Assembly (NCBI GenBank): GCA_023614405.1 | Contig: CM042696.1 | Coordinates: 334,667,211 to 334,731,210, forward strand | Direction: 5' to 3' | Length of the DNA: 64,000 nucleotides | From: Avena insularis | Lineage: Eukaryota > Streptophyta > Magnoliopsida > Poales > Poaceae | Part shown: in pieces, positions 22,285 to 36,819 of the stretch | Layout: each line of letters begins with the position of its first letter | How positions within the stretch are numbered: position 1 is the stretch's first letter | The notes under the pieces: generated by a model | The model's input: only the letters and a program-made list of their open reading frames with translations | What the model was told of the DNA's origin: nothing | The model's database searches: none | Made by a program: the position numbers and the translations under genes

Positions 22285-22879
22285 ATGGATCAACCAATGG
22301 CATTGCATGTCAGTTCTCACAAATCACATAAGGATACACAATGGTGTCATTGCATGTGTGTTCTTTTCATGAACAACACCCAGTGTGATTGCATGTCTGT
22401 GCTTTCCACAAACCACATATGGATACACCAGTGTCATTGGATGTCTGTCCTTTTCATGAAGCACAACCAGTGACATTGCATGTGTGTTCCTCTAAACAAA
22501 CCACACATAGATCCACCAAGCGTGATTGCATGTATATTCTTTTCATGAACCACAGCTAGAGTCACTGCATGTCTGTTCTTTCCACAAACCACACATGGAT
22601 CCACCTAGTGTGATTGCATGTCTGTTCTTTTCATGAACCACACCCAGTGTCAGTGCATGTATGTAACTCTAAACAAACCACACATGGATCCACCTAGTGT
22701 GATTGCATGTCTGTTCTTTTCACAAACCAGACATGGATCCACTAGTGTCATTGGATGTGTGGTCTTCTCATGAACCACACCAGTGTCATTGCATGTATGT
22801 TCTTCTCACAAACCACATAAGGATCCACCAGTGTCATTGGATGTGTGTTCTTCTCATGAACCACACACGGATCCACCCA

Positions 22880-24980
22880 GTGTCATTGCATGTCTATTCT
22901 TTTCATGAACCACAGCTAGAGTCATTGCATGTATGTGCTTTCCACAAACCACATATGGATCCACCAGTGTCATTACATGTATGTTCCTCTAAACAAACCA
23001 CACATGGATCCACCTAGTGTGATTGCATGTCTATTCTTTTCACAAACCACACATGGATCCACCAGTGTCATTGCATGTGTGTTCTTTTCATGAACCACAA
23101 CTAGAGTCATTGCATGTGTGTTCTTCTAAACAAACCACACATGGATCCACAGCTAGAGTCATTGCATGTCTTTTCTTTTCACAAACCACACATGGATCTA
23201 CCTAGTGTCATTGCATGTCTGTTCTTTTCAGAAACCACACATGGATCCACCAGTGTCATTGCATGTGTGTTCTTTTCATGAACCAAAACTAGAGTCATTG
23301 CATGTGTGTTTTTCTAAACAAACCACACATGGATCCACCTAGTGTGATTGCATGTCTGTTCTTTTCACAAACCACACATGGATCCACCTAGTGTGATTGC
23401 ATGTCTGTTCTTTCACAAACCACACATGGATACACCAGTGTCATTGCATGTGTGTTCTTCTCACGAACCACGGCCAGTGTCATTGCATGTATGTTCTTCT
23501 CACAAACCACACAAGGATTCACCAGTGTCATTGCATGTGTGTTCTTCTCATGAACCACAACCAGTGTCATTCCATGTCTGTTCTTCTCACAAACCACATA
23601 AGTATCCACCAGTGTCATTGCATGTCTATTCTTCTAAACAAACCACACATGGATCCACCAGTGTCATTGGATGTGTGTTCTTCTCATGAACCACACATGG
23701 ATCCACCAGTGGCATTGCATGTCTGTTATTTTTATGAACCACGGCTAGAGTCATTGCATGTATGTTCGTTCCACAAACCACATATGGATCCACTAGTGTC
23801 AATGCATGTATGTTCTTTTCATGAACCACACCCAGTGTCATTGCATGTTTGTTCCTCTAAATAAACCACACATGGATCCACCTAGTGTGATTGCATGTCT
23901 ATTCTTTTCACAAACCACACATGGATCCACCAGTGTCATTGCTTGTGTGTTATTCTCATGAACCACAGCCAGTGTCATTGCATGTATGTTCTTCTCACAA
24001 ACCACATAAGGATCCACCAGTGTCATTGCATGTGTGTTCTTCTCATGAACCACACATGGATCCACCCAGTGTCATTGCATGTCTATTCTTTTCATGAACC
24101 ACAGCTAGAGTCATTGCATGTGTGTGCTTTCCACAAACCACATATGGATCCACCAGTGTAATTGCATGTCAGTTGTTTTCATGAACCACACCCAGTGTCA
24201 TTGCATGTCTGTTCCTCTAAACAAACCACACATGGATCCACCTAGTGTGATTTCATGTCTGTTCTTTTCATGAACCACAACTAGAGTCATTGCATGTGTG
24301 TTCTTCTAAACAAACCACACATGGATCCACCAATGTCATTGTATGTGTGTTCTTCTCAAGAACCACACATGGATCCATGTAGTGTGATTGCATGTCTGTT
24401 CTTTTCATGAACCACACATGGATCCACTAGTGTCATTGCATGTTTGTTCTTTTCATGAACCACACCTAGTGTCATTGCATGTCTGTTCTTTCCACAAACC
24501 ACACATGGATCCACCTAGTGTGATTGCATGTCTGTTCTTTCACAAACCACACATGGCTCCACCAGTGTCATTGCATGTGTGTTCTTCTCATGAACCACAA
24601 CCCGTGTCATTGCATGTGTGTTCTTCTAAAAAAACCACACAAGTATCCACCAGTGTCATTGCATGTGTGTTCTTTTCACAAACCACACATGGATCCACCA
24701 GTGTCATTGCATGTTTGTTCTTTTCACAAACCACACATGGATCCACCAGTGTCATTGCATGTCTGTTCTTTTCATGAACCACACATGGATATACTAGTGT
24801 CATTGCATGTCTGTTCTTTTCATGAACCACAGCTAGAGTCATTGCATGTCTTTTCTTTCCACAAACCACACATGGATCTACCTAGTGTGATTGCACGTCT
24901 GTTCTTTCATAAACCACACATGGATCCACCAGTGTCATTGCATGTGTGTTATTATCATGAACCATGAATGGATCCACCCA
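22880..24980. repeat. Higher-order block A1 of the minisatellite
   Basis: This block is repeated almost base for base immediately to the right. The left part (to about 23,120) recurs at an offset of 2,101 and the rest (from about 23,290) at 1,913. A run of about 188 bases present here is therefore missing from the next copy. An example of a single-base difference is CCACAACCAG at about 23,564 against CCACAGCCAG at about 25,477. Confidence 0.8.
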
Positions 24981-26890
24981 GTGTCATTGCATGTCTGTTC
25001 TTTTCATGAACCACAGCTAGAGTCATTGCATGTATGTGCTTTCCACAAACCACATATGGATCCACCAGTGTCATTACATGTATGTTCCTCTAAACAAACC
25101 ACACATGGATCCACCTAGTGTGATTGCATGTCTATTCTTTTCACAAACCACACATGGATCCACCAGTGTCATTGCATGTGTGTTCTTTTCATGAACCAAA
25201 ACTAGAGTCATTGCATGTGTGTTTTTCTAAACAAACCACACATGGATCCACCTAGTGTGATTGCATGTCTGTTCTTTTCACAAACCACACATGGATCCAC
25301 CTAGTGTGATTGCATGTCTGTTCTTTCACAAACCACACATGGATACACCAGTGTCATTGCATGTGTGTTCTTCTCACGAACCACGGCCAGTGTCATTGCA
25401 TGTATGTTCTTCTCACAAACCACACAAGGATTCACCAGTGTCATTGCATGTGTGTTCTTCTCATGAACCACAGCCAGTGTCATTCCATGTCTGTTCTTCT
25501 CACAAACCACATAAGTATCCACCAGTGTAATTGCATGTCTATTCTTCTAAACAAACCACACATGGATCCACCAGTGTCATTGGATGTGTGTTCTTCTCAT
25601 GAACCACACATGGATCCACCAGTGGCATTGCATGTCTGTTATTTTCATGAACCACGGCTAGAGTCATTGCATGTATGTTCGTTCCACAAACCACATATGG
25701 ATCCACTAGTGTCAATGCATGTCTGTTCTTTTCATGAACCACACCCAGTGTCATTGCATGTTTGTTCCTCTAAATAAACCACACATGGATCCACCTAGTG
25801 TGATTGCATGTCTATTCTTTTCACAAACCACACATGGATCCACCAGTGTCATTGCTTGTGTGTTATTCTCATGAACCACAGCCAGTGTCATTGCATGTAT
25901 GTTCTTCTCACAAACCACATAAGGATCCACCAGTGTCATTGCATGTGTGTTCTTCTCATGAACCACACATGGATCCACCCAGTGTCATTGCATGTCTATT
26001 CTTTTCATGAACCACAGCTAGAGTCATTGCATGTGTGTGCTTTCCACAAACCACATATGGATCCACCAGTGTAATTGCATGTCAGTTGTTTTCATGAACC
26101 ACACCCAGTGTCATTGCATGTCTGTTCCTCTAAACAAACCACACATGGATCCACCTAGTGTGATTTCATGTCTGTTCTTTTCATGAACCACAACTAGAGT
26201 CATTGCATGTGTGTTCTTCTAAACAAACCACACATGGATCCACCAGTGTCATTGTATGTGTGTTCTTCTCAAGAACCACACATGGATCCACGTAGTGTGA
26301 TTGCATGTCTGTTCTTTTCATGAACCACACATGGATCCACTAGTGTCATTGCATGTTTGTTCTTTTCATGAACCACACCTAGTGTCATTGCATGTCTGTT
26401 CTTTCCACAAACCACACATGGATCCACCTAGTGTGATTGCATGTCTGTTCTTTCACAAACCACACATGGCTCCACCAGTGTCATTGCATGTGTGTTCTTC
26501 TCATGAACCACAACCCGTGTCATTGCATGTGTGTTCTTCTAAAAAAACCACACAAGTATCCACCAGTGTCATTGCATGTGTGTTCTTTTCACAAACCACA
26601 CATGGATCCACCAGTGTCATTGCATGTTTGTTCTTTTCACAAACCACACATGGATCCACCAGTGTCATTGCATGTCTGTTCTTTTCATGAACCACACATG
26701 GATATACTAGTGTCATTGCATGTCTGTTCTTTTCATGAACCACAGCTAGAGTCATTGCATGTCTTTTCTTTCCACAAACCACACATGGATCCACCTAGTG
26801 TGATTGCATGTCTGTTCTTTCATAAACCACACATGGATCCACCAGTGTCATTGCATGTGTGTTATTATCATGAACCATGAATGGATCCAC
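24981..26890. repeat. Higher-order block A2 of the minisatellite
   Basis: Second copy of the block at 22.9-24.98 kb, lacking about 188 bases. A third, more diverged relative follows at about 27.4-29.0 kb (offset 2,099 rising to 2,148), which shows a graded series of duplications. Confidence 0.8.
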
Positions 26891-29800
26891 CCAGTGTCAT
26901 TGCATGTCTGTTCTTTTCATGAACCACAGCTAGAGTCATTGCATGTAATTGCTTTCCACAAACCACATATGGATCCTCTAGTGTCATTGCATGTCTGTTC
27001 TTTTCATGAACCACACCTAGTGTCATTACATGTCTGTTCCTCTAAACAAACCACACATGGATCCACAGCTAGAGTCATTGCATGTCTTTTCTTTTCACAA
27101 ACCACACATGGATCCACCTAGTGTGATTGCATGCATGTTCTTTCACAAACCATACATGGATCCACCTAGTGTGATTGCATGTCTGTTCTTTCACAAACCA
27201 CACATGGACACACAAGTGTCATTGCATGTGTGTTCTTTTCATGAACCACAACTCGAGTCATTGCATGTGTGTTTTTCTAAACAAACCACACATGGATCCA
27301 CCTAGTGTGATTGCATGTCTGTTCTTTTCACAAACCACACATGGATCCACCTAGTGTGATTACATGTTTGTTCTTTCCACAAACCACACATGGATCCACC
27401 TAGTGTGATTGCATGTCTGTTCTTTCACAAACCACACATGGACACACAAGTGTCATTGCATGTGTGTTCTTCTCACGAACCATAGCCAGTGTCATTGCAT
27501 GTATGTTCTTCTCACAAACCACACAAGGATTCACCAGTGTCATTGCATGTGTGTTCTTCTCATGAACCACAGCCAGTGTCATTACATGTCTGTTCTTCTC
27601 ACAAACCACATAAGTATCCACCAGTGTCATTGCATGTCTATTCTTCTAAACAAACCACACATGGATCCACCAGTGTCATTGGATGTGTGTTCTTCTTATG
27701 AACCACACATGGATCCACCAGTGTCATTGCATGTCTGTTATTTTCATGAACCACGGCTAGAGTCATTGCATGTATGTTCCTTCCATAAACCACATATGGA
27801 TCCACTAGTGTCATTGCATGTCTGTTCTTTTCATGAACCACACCTAGTGTCATTGCATGTCTGTTCCTCTAAACAAACCACACATGGATCCACCTAGTGT
27901 GATTGCATGTCTATTCTTTTCACAAACCACACATGGATCCACCAGTGTCATTGCTTGTGTGTTCTTCTCATGAACCATAGCCAGTGTCATTGCATGTATG
28001 TTCTTGTCACAAACCACATAAGGATCCACCAGTGTCATTGCATGTGTGTTTTTCTCATGAACCACACATGGATCCACCCAGTGTCATTGCATGTCTGTTC
28101 GTTTCATGAACCACAGCTAGAGTCATTGCATGTATGTGCTTTCCACAAACCACGTATGGATCCACCAGTGTAATTGCATGTCATATGTCTTCATGAACCA
28201 CACCCAGTGTCATTGCATGTATGTTCCTCTAAACAAACCACACATGGATCCACCTAGTGTGTTTTCATGTCTGTTCTTTTCACATACCTCACATGGATCC
28301 ACCCGTGTCATTGCATGTGTGTTCTTTTCATGAACCACAACTAGAGTCATTGCATGTGTGTTCTTCTAAACAAACCACACATGGATCCACTAGTGTCATT
28401 GCATGTGTGTTCTTCTCAAGAACCACACATGGATCCACCTAGTGTGATTGCATGTCTGTTCTTTTCATGAACCACACATGGATCCACCAGTGTCATTGGA
28501 TGTCTGTTCTTTTCATGAAGCACACCTAGTGTCGTTGCATGTCTGTTCTTTCCACAAACCACACATGGATCCACCTAGTGTGATTGCATGTCTGTTCTTT
28601 CACAAACCACACATGGCTCCACCAGTGTCATTGCATGTGTGTTCTTCTCATAAACCACAACCCATGTCATTGCATGTGTGTTCTTCTAAACAAACCACAC
28701 AAATATCCACCAGTGTCATTGCATGTGTGTTCTTTTCACAAACCACACATGGATCCACCAGTCTCATTGCATGTCTGTTCTTTTCACAAACCACACATGG
28801 ATCCACCATTGTCATTGCATGTCTGTTCTTTCCGTGAACCACACATGGATATACCAGTGTCATTGCATGTGTGTTCTTTTCATGAACCACAGCTAGAGTC
28901 ATTGCATGTCTTTTTCTTTCCACAAACCACACATGGATCCACCTAGTGTGATTGCATGTCTGTTCTTTCATAAACCACACATGGATCCACCAGTGTCATT
29001 GCATGTGTGTTATTCTCATGAACCACGAATGGATCCACCCAGTGTCATTGCATGTCTGTTCTTTTCATGAACCACAGCTAGAGTCATTGCATGTATTTGC
29101 TTTCCACAAACCACATATGGATCCTCTAGTGTCATTGCATGTCTGTTCTTTTCATGAACCACACCTAGTGTCATTACATGTCTGTTCCTCTAAACAAACC
29201 ACACATGGATCCACCTAGTGTGACTGCATGTCTGTTCTTTTCACAAACCACACATGGATCCACCAGTGTCATTGCATGTGTGTTCTTTTCATGAACCACA
29301 ACTAGAGTCATTGCATGTGTGTTCTTGTAATCAAACCACACACGGATCCACCTAGTGTGATTGCATGTCTGTTCTTTTAACAAACCACACATGGATCCAC
29401 CTAGTGTGATTGCATGTCTGTTCTTTTAACAAACCACACATGGATACACTAGTGTCATTGTATGTCTGTTCTTTTCATGAACCACAGCTAGAGTCATTGC
29501 ATGTTTATTCTTTCCACAAACCACACATGGGTCCACCTAGTGTGATTGCATGTCTATTCTTTCACAAACCACACATGGATCCGCCAGTGTCATTGCATGT
29601 GTGTTCTTCTCATGAACCACACATGGATCCATCCAGTGTCATTATATGTCTATTCTTTTCATGAACCATAGCTAGAGTCATTGCATGTATGTGCTTTCCA
29701 CAAACCACATATGGATCCACCAGTGTCATTGCATGCCTGTTCTTTTCATGAACCACACCCAGTGTCATTACATGTCTGTTCCTCTAAACAAACCACACAT

Positions 29801-30469
29801 GGATCCACCTAGTGTGATTGCATGTCTGTTATTTTCACAAACCACACATGGATCCACCAGTGTCATTGCATGTGTGTTCTTCTCATGAACCACACACGGA
29901 TCCACCCAGTGTCATTGCATGTCTGTTCTTTTCATGAACCACAGCTAGAGTCATTGCATGTATGTGCTTTCCACAAACCACATATGGATCCACCAGCGTC
30001 ATTACATGTATGTTCCTCTAAACAAACCACACATGGATCCACCTAGTGTGATTACATGTCTATTCTTTTCACAAACCACACATGGATCCACCAGTGTCAT
30101 TGCATGTGTGTTCTTTTCATGAACCACAACTAGAGTCATTGCATGTGTGTTCTTCTAAACAAACCACACATGGATCCACAGCTAGAGTCATTGCATGTCT
30201 TTTCTTTTCACAAACCACACATGGATCCACCTAGTGTGATTGCATGTCTGTTCTTTTCACAAACCACACATGGATCCACCAGTGTCATTAAATGTGTGTT
30301 CTTTTCATGAACCACAACTAGAGTCATTGCATGTGTGTTTTTCTAAACAAACCACACATGGATCCACCTAGTGTGATTGAATGTCTGTTCTTTTCACAAA
30401 CCACACATGGATCCACCTAGTGTGATTGCATGTTTGTTATTTCCGCAAACCACACATGGATCCACCTAG

Positions 30470-33350
30470 TGTGATTGCATGTCTGTTCTTTCACAAACCA
30501 CACATGGATACACCAGTGTCATTGCATGTGTGTTCTTCTCACAAACGACAGCCAGTGTCATTGCATGTATGTTCTTCTCACAAACCACACAAGGATTCAC
30601 CAGTGCCATTGCATGTGTGTTCTTCTCATGAACCATAGCCAGTGTCATTGCATGTCTGTTCTTCTCACAAACCACATAAGTATCCACCAGTGTCATTGCT
30701 TGTCTATTCTTCTAAACAAACCACACATGGATCCACCAGTGTCATTGGATGTGTGTTCTTCTCATGAACCACACATGGATCCACCAGTGTCATTGCATGT
30801 CTGTTATTTTCATGAACCACGGCTAGAGTCATTGCATGTATGTTCCTTCCACAAACCACATATGGATCCACTAGTGTCAGTGCATGTCTGTTCTTTACAT
30901 GAACCACACCCAGTGTCATTGCATGTCTGTTCCTCTAAACAAACCACACATGGATCCACCTAGTGTGATTGCATGTCTATTCTTTTCACAAACCACATAT
31001 GGATCCACCAGTGTCATTGCTTGTGTGTTCTTCTCATGAACCATAGCCAGTGTCATTGCATGTATGTTCTTCTCACAAACCACACATGGATCCACTAGTG
31101 TCATTGCATGTGTGTTCTTCTCATGAAGCACTCATGGATCCACCCAGTGTCATTGCATGTCTGTTCTTTTCATGAACCACAGCTAAAGTCATTGCATGTG
31201 TGTGCTTTCCACAAACCACATATGGATCCACCAGTGTAATTGCATGTCAGTTGTTTTCATGAACCACACCTAGTGTCATTGCATGTCTGTTCCTCTAAAC
31301 AAACCACACATGGATCCACGTAGTGTGATTTCATGTCTGTTCTTTTCACATACCACACATGGATCCACCCGTGTCATTGCATGTGTGTTCTTTTCATGAA
31401 CCACAACTAGAGTCATTGCATGTGTGTTCTTCTAAACAAACCACACATGGATCCACCAGTGTCATTGCATGTGTGTTCTTCTCAAGAACCACACATGGAT
31501 CCACCTAGTGTGATTGCATGTCTGTTCTTTTCATGAACCACACATGGATCCACGAGTGTCATTGCATGTCTGTTCTTTTCATGAACCACACCTAGTGTCA
31601 TTGCATGTCTGTTCTTTCCACAAACCACACATGGATCCACCTAGTGTGATTGCTTGTCTGTTCTTTCACAAACCACACATGGCTCCACCAGTGTCATTGC
31701 ATGTGTGTTCTTCTCATGAACCAAAACCCGTGTCATTGCATGTGTGTTCTTCTAAACAAACCACACAAGTATCCACCTGTGTCATTGCATGTGTGTTCTT
31801 TTCACAAACCACACATGGATCCACTAGTGTCATTGCATGTCTGTTCTTTTCACAAACCACACATGGATCCACCAGTGTCATTTCATGTCTGTTCTTTTCA
31901 TGAACCACACATGGATATACCAGTGTCATTGCATGTGTGTTCTTTTCATGAACTACAGCTACAGTCATTGCATGTCTTTTCTTTCCACAAACCACACATG
32001 GATCCACCTAGTGTGATTGCATGTCTGTTCTTTCATAAACCACACATGGATCCACTAGTGTCATTGCATGTGTGTTATTCTCATGAACCACGAATGGATC
32101 CGCCCAGTGTCATTGCATGTCTTTTCTTTTCATGAACCACAGCTAGAGTCATTGCATGTATGTGCTTTCCACACACCACATATGGATCCTCTAGTGTCAT
32201 TGCATGTCTGTTCTTTTCATGAACCACACCTAGTGTCATTACATGTATGTTCCTCTAAACAAACCACACATGGATCCACCTAGTGTGACTGCATGTCTGT
32301 TCTTTTCACAAACCACACATGGCTCCACCAGTGTCATTGCATGTGTGTTCTTGTCATGAACCACAACTAGAGTCATTGCATGTGTGTTCTTGTAATCAAA
32401 CCACACATGGATCCACCTAGTGTGATTGCATGTCTGTTCTTTTAACAAACCACACATGGATCCACCTAGTGTGATTGCATGTATGTTCTTTTCACAAACC
32501 ACACATGGATACACTAGTGTCATTGCATGTCTATTATTTTCATGAACCACGGCTAGAGTCATTGCATGTCTATTATTTCCACAAACCACACATGGGTCCA
32601 CCTAGTGTGATTGCATGTCTGTTCTTTCACAAACCACACATGGATCCACTAGTGTCATTGCATGTGTGTTCTTCTCATGAACCACACATGGATCCACCCA
32701 GTGTCATTATATGTCTATTCTTTTCATGAACCATAGCTAGAGTCATTGCATGTATGTGCTTTCCACAAACCACATATGGATCCACCAGTGTCATTGCATG
32801 TCTGTTCTTTTCATGAACCACACCCAGTGTCATTACATGTCTGTTCCTCTAAACAAACCACACATGGATCCGCCTAGTGTGATTGCATGTCTGTTATTTT
32901 CACAAACCACACATGGATCCACCAGTGTCATTGCATGTGTGTTCTTTTCATGAACCACAACTAGAGTCATTGCATGTGTGTTCTTCTAATCAAACCACAC
33001 ATGGATCCACCTAGTGTGATTGCATGTCTGTTCTTTTCACAAACCACACATGGATCCACCTAGTGTGATTGCATGTCTGTTCTTTTCACAAACCATAGAT
33101 GGATCCACCAGTGTCATTGCATGTGTGTTCTTTTCATGAACCACAACTAGAGTCATTGCATGTATGTTCATTCCACAAACCACACATGGGTCCACCTAGT
33201 GTGATTGCATGTCAGTTCTTTTCACAAACCACACATGGATCCACCAGTGTCATTGCATGTGTGTTCTTTTCATTGACCACAACTAGAGTCATTACATGTG
33301 CGTTCTTCTAAACAAACCACACATTGATCCACCTAGTGTGATTGCATGTC
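30470..33350. repeat. Higher-order block B1 of the minisatellite
   Basis: About 2.9 kb repeated at 36.82-39.69 kb with a constant offset of 6,345 over most of its length. Rare variants are shared, for example CCACGAGTGTC at about 31,551 and 37,896 and AACCATAGATGG at about 33,090 and 39,435. Part of it also recurs at 34.76-36.5 kb (offset 3,109, then 3,148 after one extra 39-bp unit). Confidence 0.8.
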
Positions 33351-34760
33351 TGTTCTTTTCACAAACCACACATGGATCCACCTAGTGTGATTTCATTTCT
33401 GTTCTTTTCACAAACCACACATGGATCCACCAGTGTCATTGCATGTGTGTTCTTTTCATGAACCACACCTAGTGTTATTGCATGTCTATTCTTTCCACAA
33501 ACCACACATGGATCCAACTAGTGTGACTGCTTGTCTGTTCTTTCACAAACCACACATGGCTCCACCAGTGTCATTGCATGTGTGTTCTTGTCATGAACCA
33601 CAACTAGAGTCATTGCATGTGTGTTCTTGTAATCAAACCACACATGGATCCACCTAGTGTGATTGCATGTCTGTTCTTTTAACAAACCACACATGGATCC
33701 ACCTAGTGTGATTGCATGTATGTTCTTTTCACAAACCACACATGGATACACTAGTGTCATTGCATGTCTGTTATTTTCATGAACCACGGCTAGAGTCATT
33801 GCATGTCTATTATTTCCACAAACCACACATGGGTCCACCTAGTGTGATTGCATGTCTGTTCTTTCACAAACCACACATGGATCCACTAGTGTCATTGCAT
33901 GTGTGTTCTTCTCATGAACCACACATGGATCCACCCAGTGTCATTATATGTCTATTCTTTTCATGAACCATAGCTAGAGTCATTGCATGTATGTGCTTTC
34001 CACAAACCACATATGGATCCACCAGTGTCATTGCATGTCTTTTCATGAACCACACCCAGTGTCATTACATGTCTGTTCCTCTAAACAAACCACACATGGA
34101 TCCGCCTAGTGTGATTGCATGTCTGTTATTTTCACAAACCACACATGGATCCACCAGTGTCATTGCATGTGTGTTCTTTTCATGAACCACAACTAGAGTC
34201 ATTGCATGTGTGTTCTTCTAATCAAACCACACATGGATCCACCTAGTGTGATTGCATGTCTGTTCTTTTCACAAACCACACATGGATCCACCTAGTGTGA
34301 TTGCATGTCTGTTCTTTTCACAAACCATAGATGGATCCACCAGTGTCATTGCATGTGTGTTCTTTTCATGAACCACAACTAGAGTCATTGCATGTATGTT
34401 CATTCCACAAACCACACATGGGTCCACCTAGTGTGATTGCATGTCAGTTCTTTTCACAAACCACACATGGATCCACCAGTGTCATTGCATGTGTGTTCTT
34501 TTCATTGACCACAACTAGAGTCATTACATGTGCGTTCTTCTAAACAAACCACACATTGATCCACCTAGTGTGATTGCATGTCTGTTCTTTTCACAAACCA
34601 CACATGGATCCACCTAGTGTGATTTCATTTCTGTTCTTTTCACAAACCACACATGGATCCACCAGTGTCATTGCATGTGTGTTCTTTTCATGAACCACAC
34701 CTAGTGTTATTGCATGTCTATTCTTTCCACAAACCACACATGGATCCACCTAGTGTGATT
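32290..34760. repeat. Tandem 1.23-kb duplication inside the minisatellite
   Basis: The segment at about 32.29-33.52 kb is repeated at about 33.53-34.76 kb with offsets of 1,237 and then 1,232. The unit at about 33,520 reads GTGACTGCTTGTCTG. It combines the GACTGC variant seen at 32,287 with the GCTTGTCTG variant seen at 31,651, as expected for a crossover junction. Confidence 0.75.
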
Positions 34761-36819
34761 GCTTGTCTGTTCTTTCACAAACCACACATGGCTCCACCAG
34801 TGTCATTGCATGTGTGTTCTTCTCATGAACCAAAACCCGTGTCATTGCATGTGTGTTCTTCTCATGAACCAAAACCCGTGTCATTGCATGTGTGTTCTTC
34901 TAAACAAACCACACAAGTATCCACCAGTGTCATTGCATGTGTGTTCTTTTCACAAACCACACATGGATCCACTAGTGTCATTGCATGTCTGTTCTTTTCA
35001 CAAACCACACATGGATCCACCAGTGTCATTTCATGTCTGTTCTTTTCATGAACCACACATGGATATACCAGTGTCATTGCATGTGTGTTCTTTTCATGAA
35101 CTACAGCTACAGTCATTGCATGTCTTTTCTTTCCACAAACCACACACGGATCCACCTAGTGTGATTGCATGTCTGTTCTTTCATAAACCACACATGGATC
35201 CACTAGTGTCATTGCATGTGTGTTATTCTCATGAACCACGAATGGATCCGCCCAGTGTCATTGCATGTCTTTTCTTATCATGAACCACAGCTAGAGTCAT
35301 TGCATGTATGTGCTTTCCACAAACCACATATGGATCCTCTAGTGTCATTGCATGTCTGTTCTTTTCATGAACCACACCTAGTGTCATTACATGTCTGTTC
35401 CTCTAAACAAACCACACATGGATCCACCTAGTGTGACTGCATGTCTGTTCTTTTCACAAACCACACATGGCTCCACCAGTGTCATTGCATGTGTGTTCTT
35501 GTCATGAACCACAACTAGAGTCATTGCATGTGTGTTCTTGTAATCAAACCACACATGGATCCACCTAGTGTGATTGCACGTCTGTTCTTTTAACAAACCA
35601 CACATGGATCCACCTAGTGTGATTGCATGTCTGTTCTTTTCACAAACCACACATGGATACACTAGTGTCATTGCATGTCTGTTATTTTCATGAACCACGG
35701 CTAGAGTCATTGCATGTCTATTATTTCCACAAACCACACATGGGTCCACCTAGTGTGATTGCATGTCTGTTCTTTCACAAACCACACATGGATCCACCAG
35801 TGTCATTGCATGTGTGTTCTTCTCATGAACCACACATGGATCCACCCAGTGTTATTATATGTCTATTCTTTTCATGAACCATAGCTAGAGTCATTGCATG
35901 TATGTGCTTTCCACAAACCACATATGGATCCACCAGTGTCATTACATGTCTGTTCCTCTAAACAAACCACACATGGATCCACCTAGTGTGATTGCATGTC
36001 TGTTATTTTCACAAACCACACATGGATCCACCAGTGTCATTGCATGTGTGTTCTTTTCATGAACCACAACTAGAGTCATTGCATGTGTGTTCTTCTAATC
36101 AAACCACACATGGATCCACCTAGTGTGATTGCATGTCTGTTCTTTTCACAAACCACACATGGATCCACCTAGTGTGATGGCATGTCTGTTCTTTTAACAA
36201 ACCACACATGGATCCACCTAGTGTGATTGCATGTCTGTTCTTTTCACAAACCAAAACTAGAGTCATTGCATGTATGTTCATTCCACAAACCACACATGGG
36301 TCCACCTAGTGTGATTGCATGTCTGTTCTTTTCACAAACCACACATGGATCCACCAGTGTCATGGCATGTGTGTTCTTTTCATTGACCACAACTAGAGTC
36401 ATTACATGTGCGTTCTTCTAAACAAACCACACATGGATCCACCTAGTGTGATTGCATGTCTGTTCTTTTCACAAACCACACATGGATCCACCTAGTGTGA
36501 TTGCATTTCTGTTCTTTTCACAAACCACACATGGATCCACCAGTGTCATTGCATGTGTGTTCTTTTCATGAACCACACATGGATACACCAGTGTCATTGC
36601 ATGTTTGTTCTTTTCGTGAACCACACCCAGTGTCATTGCATGTCTGTTCTTTCCACAAACCACAAATGGATCCACCTAGTGTGATTGCATGTCTGCTCTT
36701 TCACAAACCACACTTGGATCCACCTGTGTCATTGCATGTGTGTTCTTCTCATGAACCACAACCAGTGTCATTGCATGTGTGTTCTTGTAAACAAACCACA
36801 CAAGGATGCACCAGTGTCA

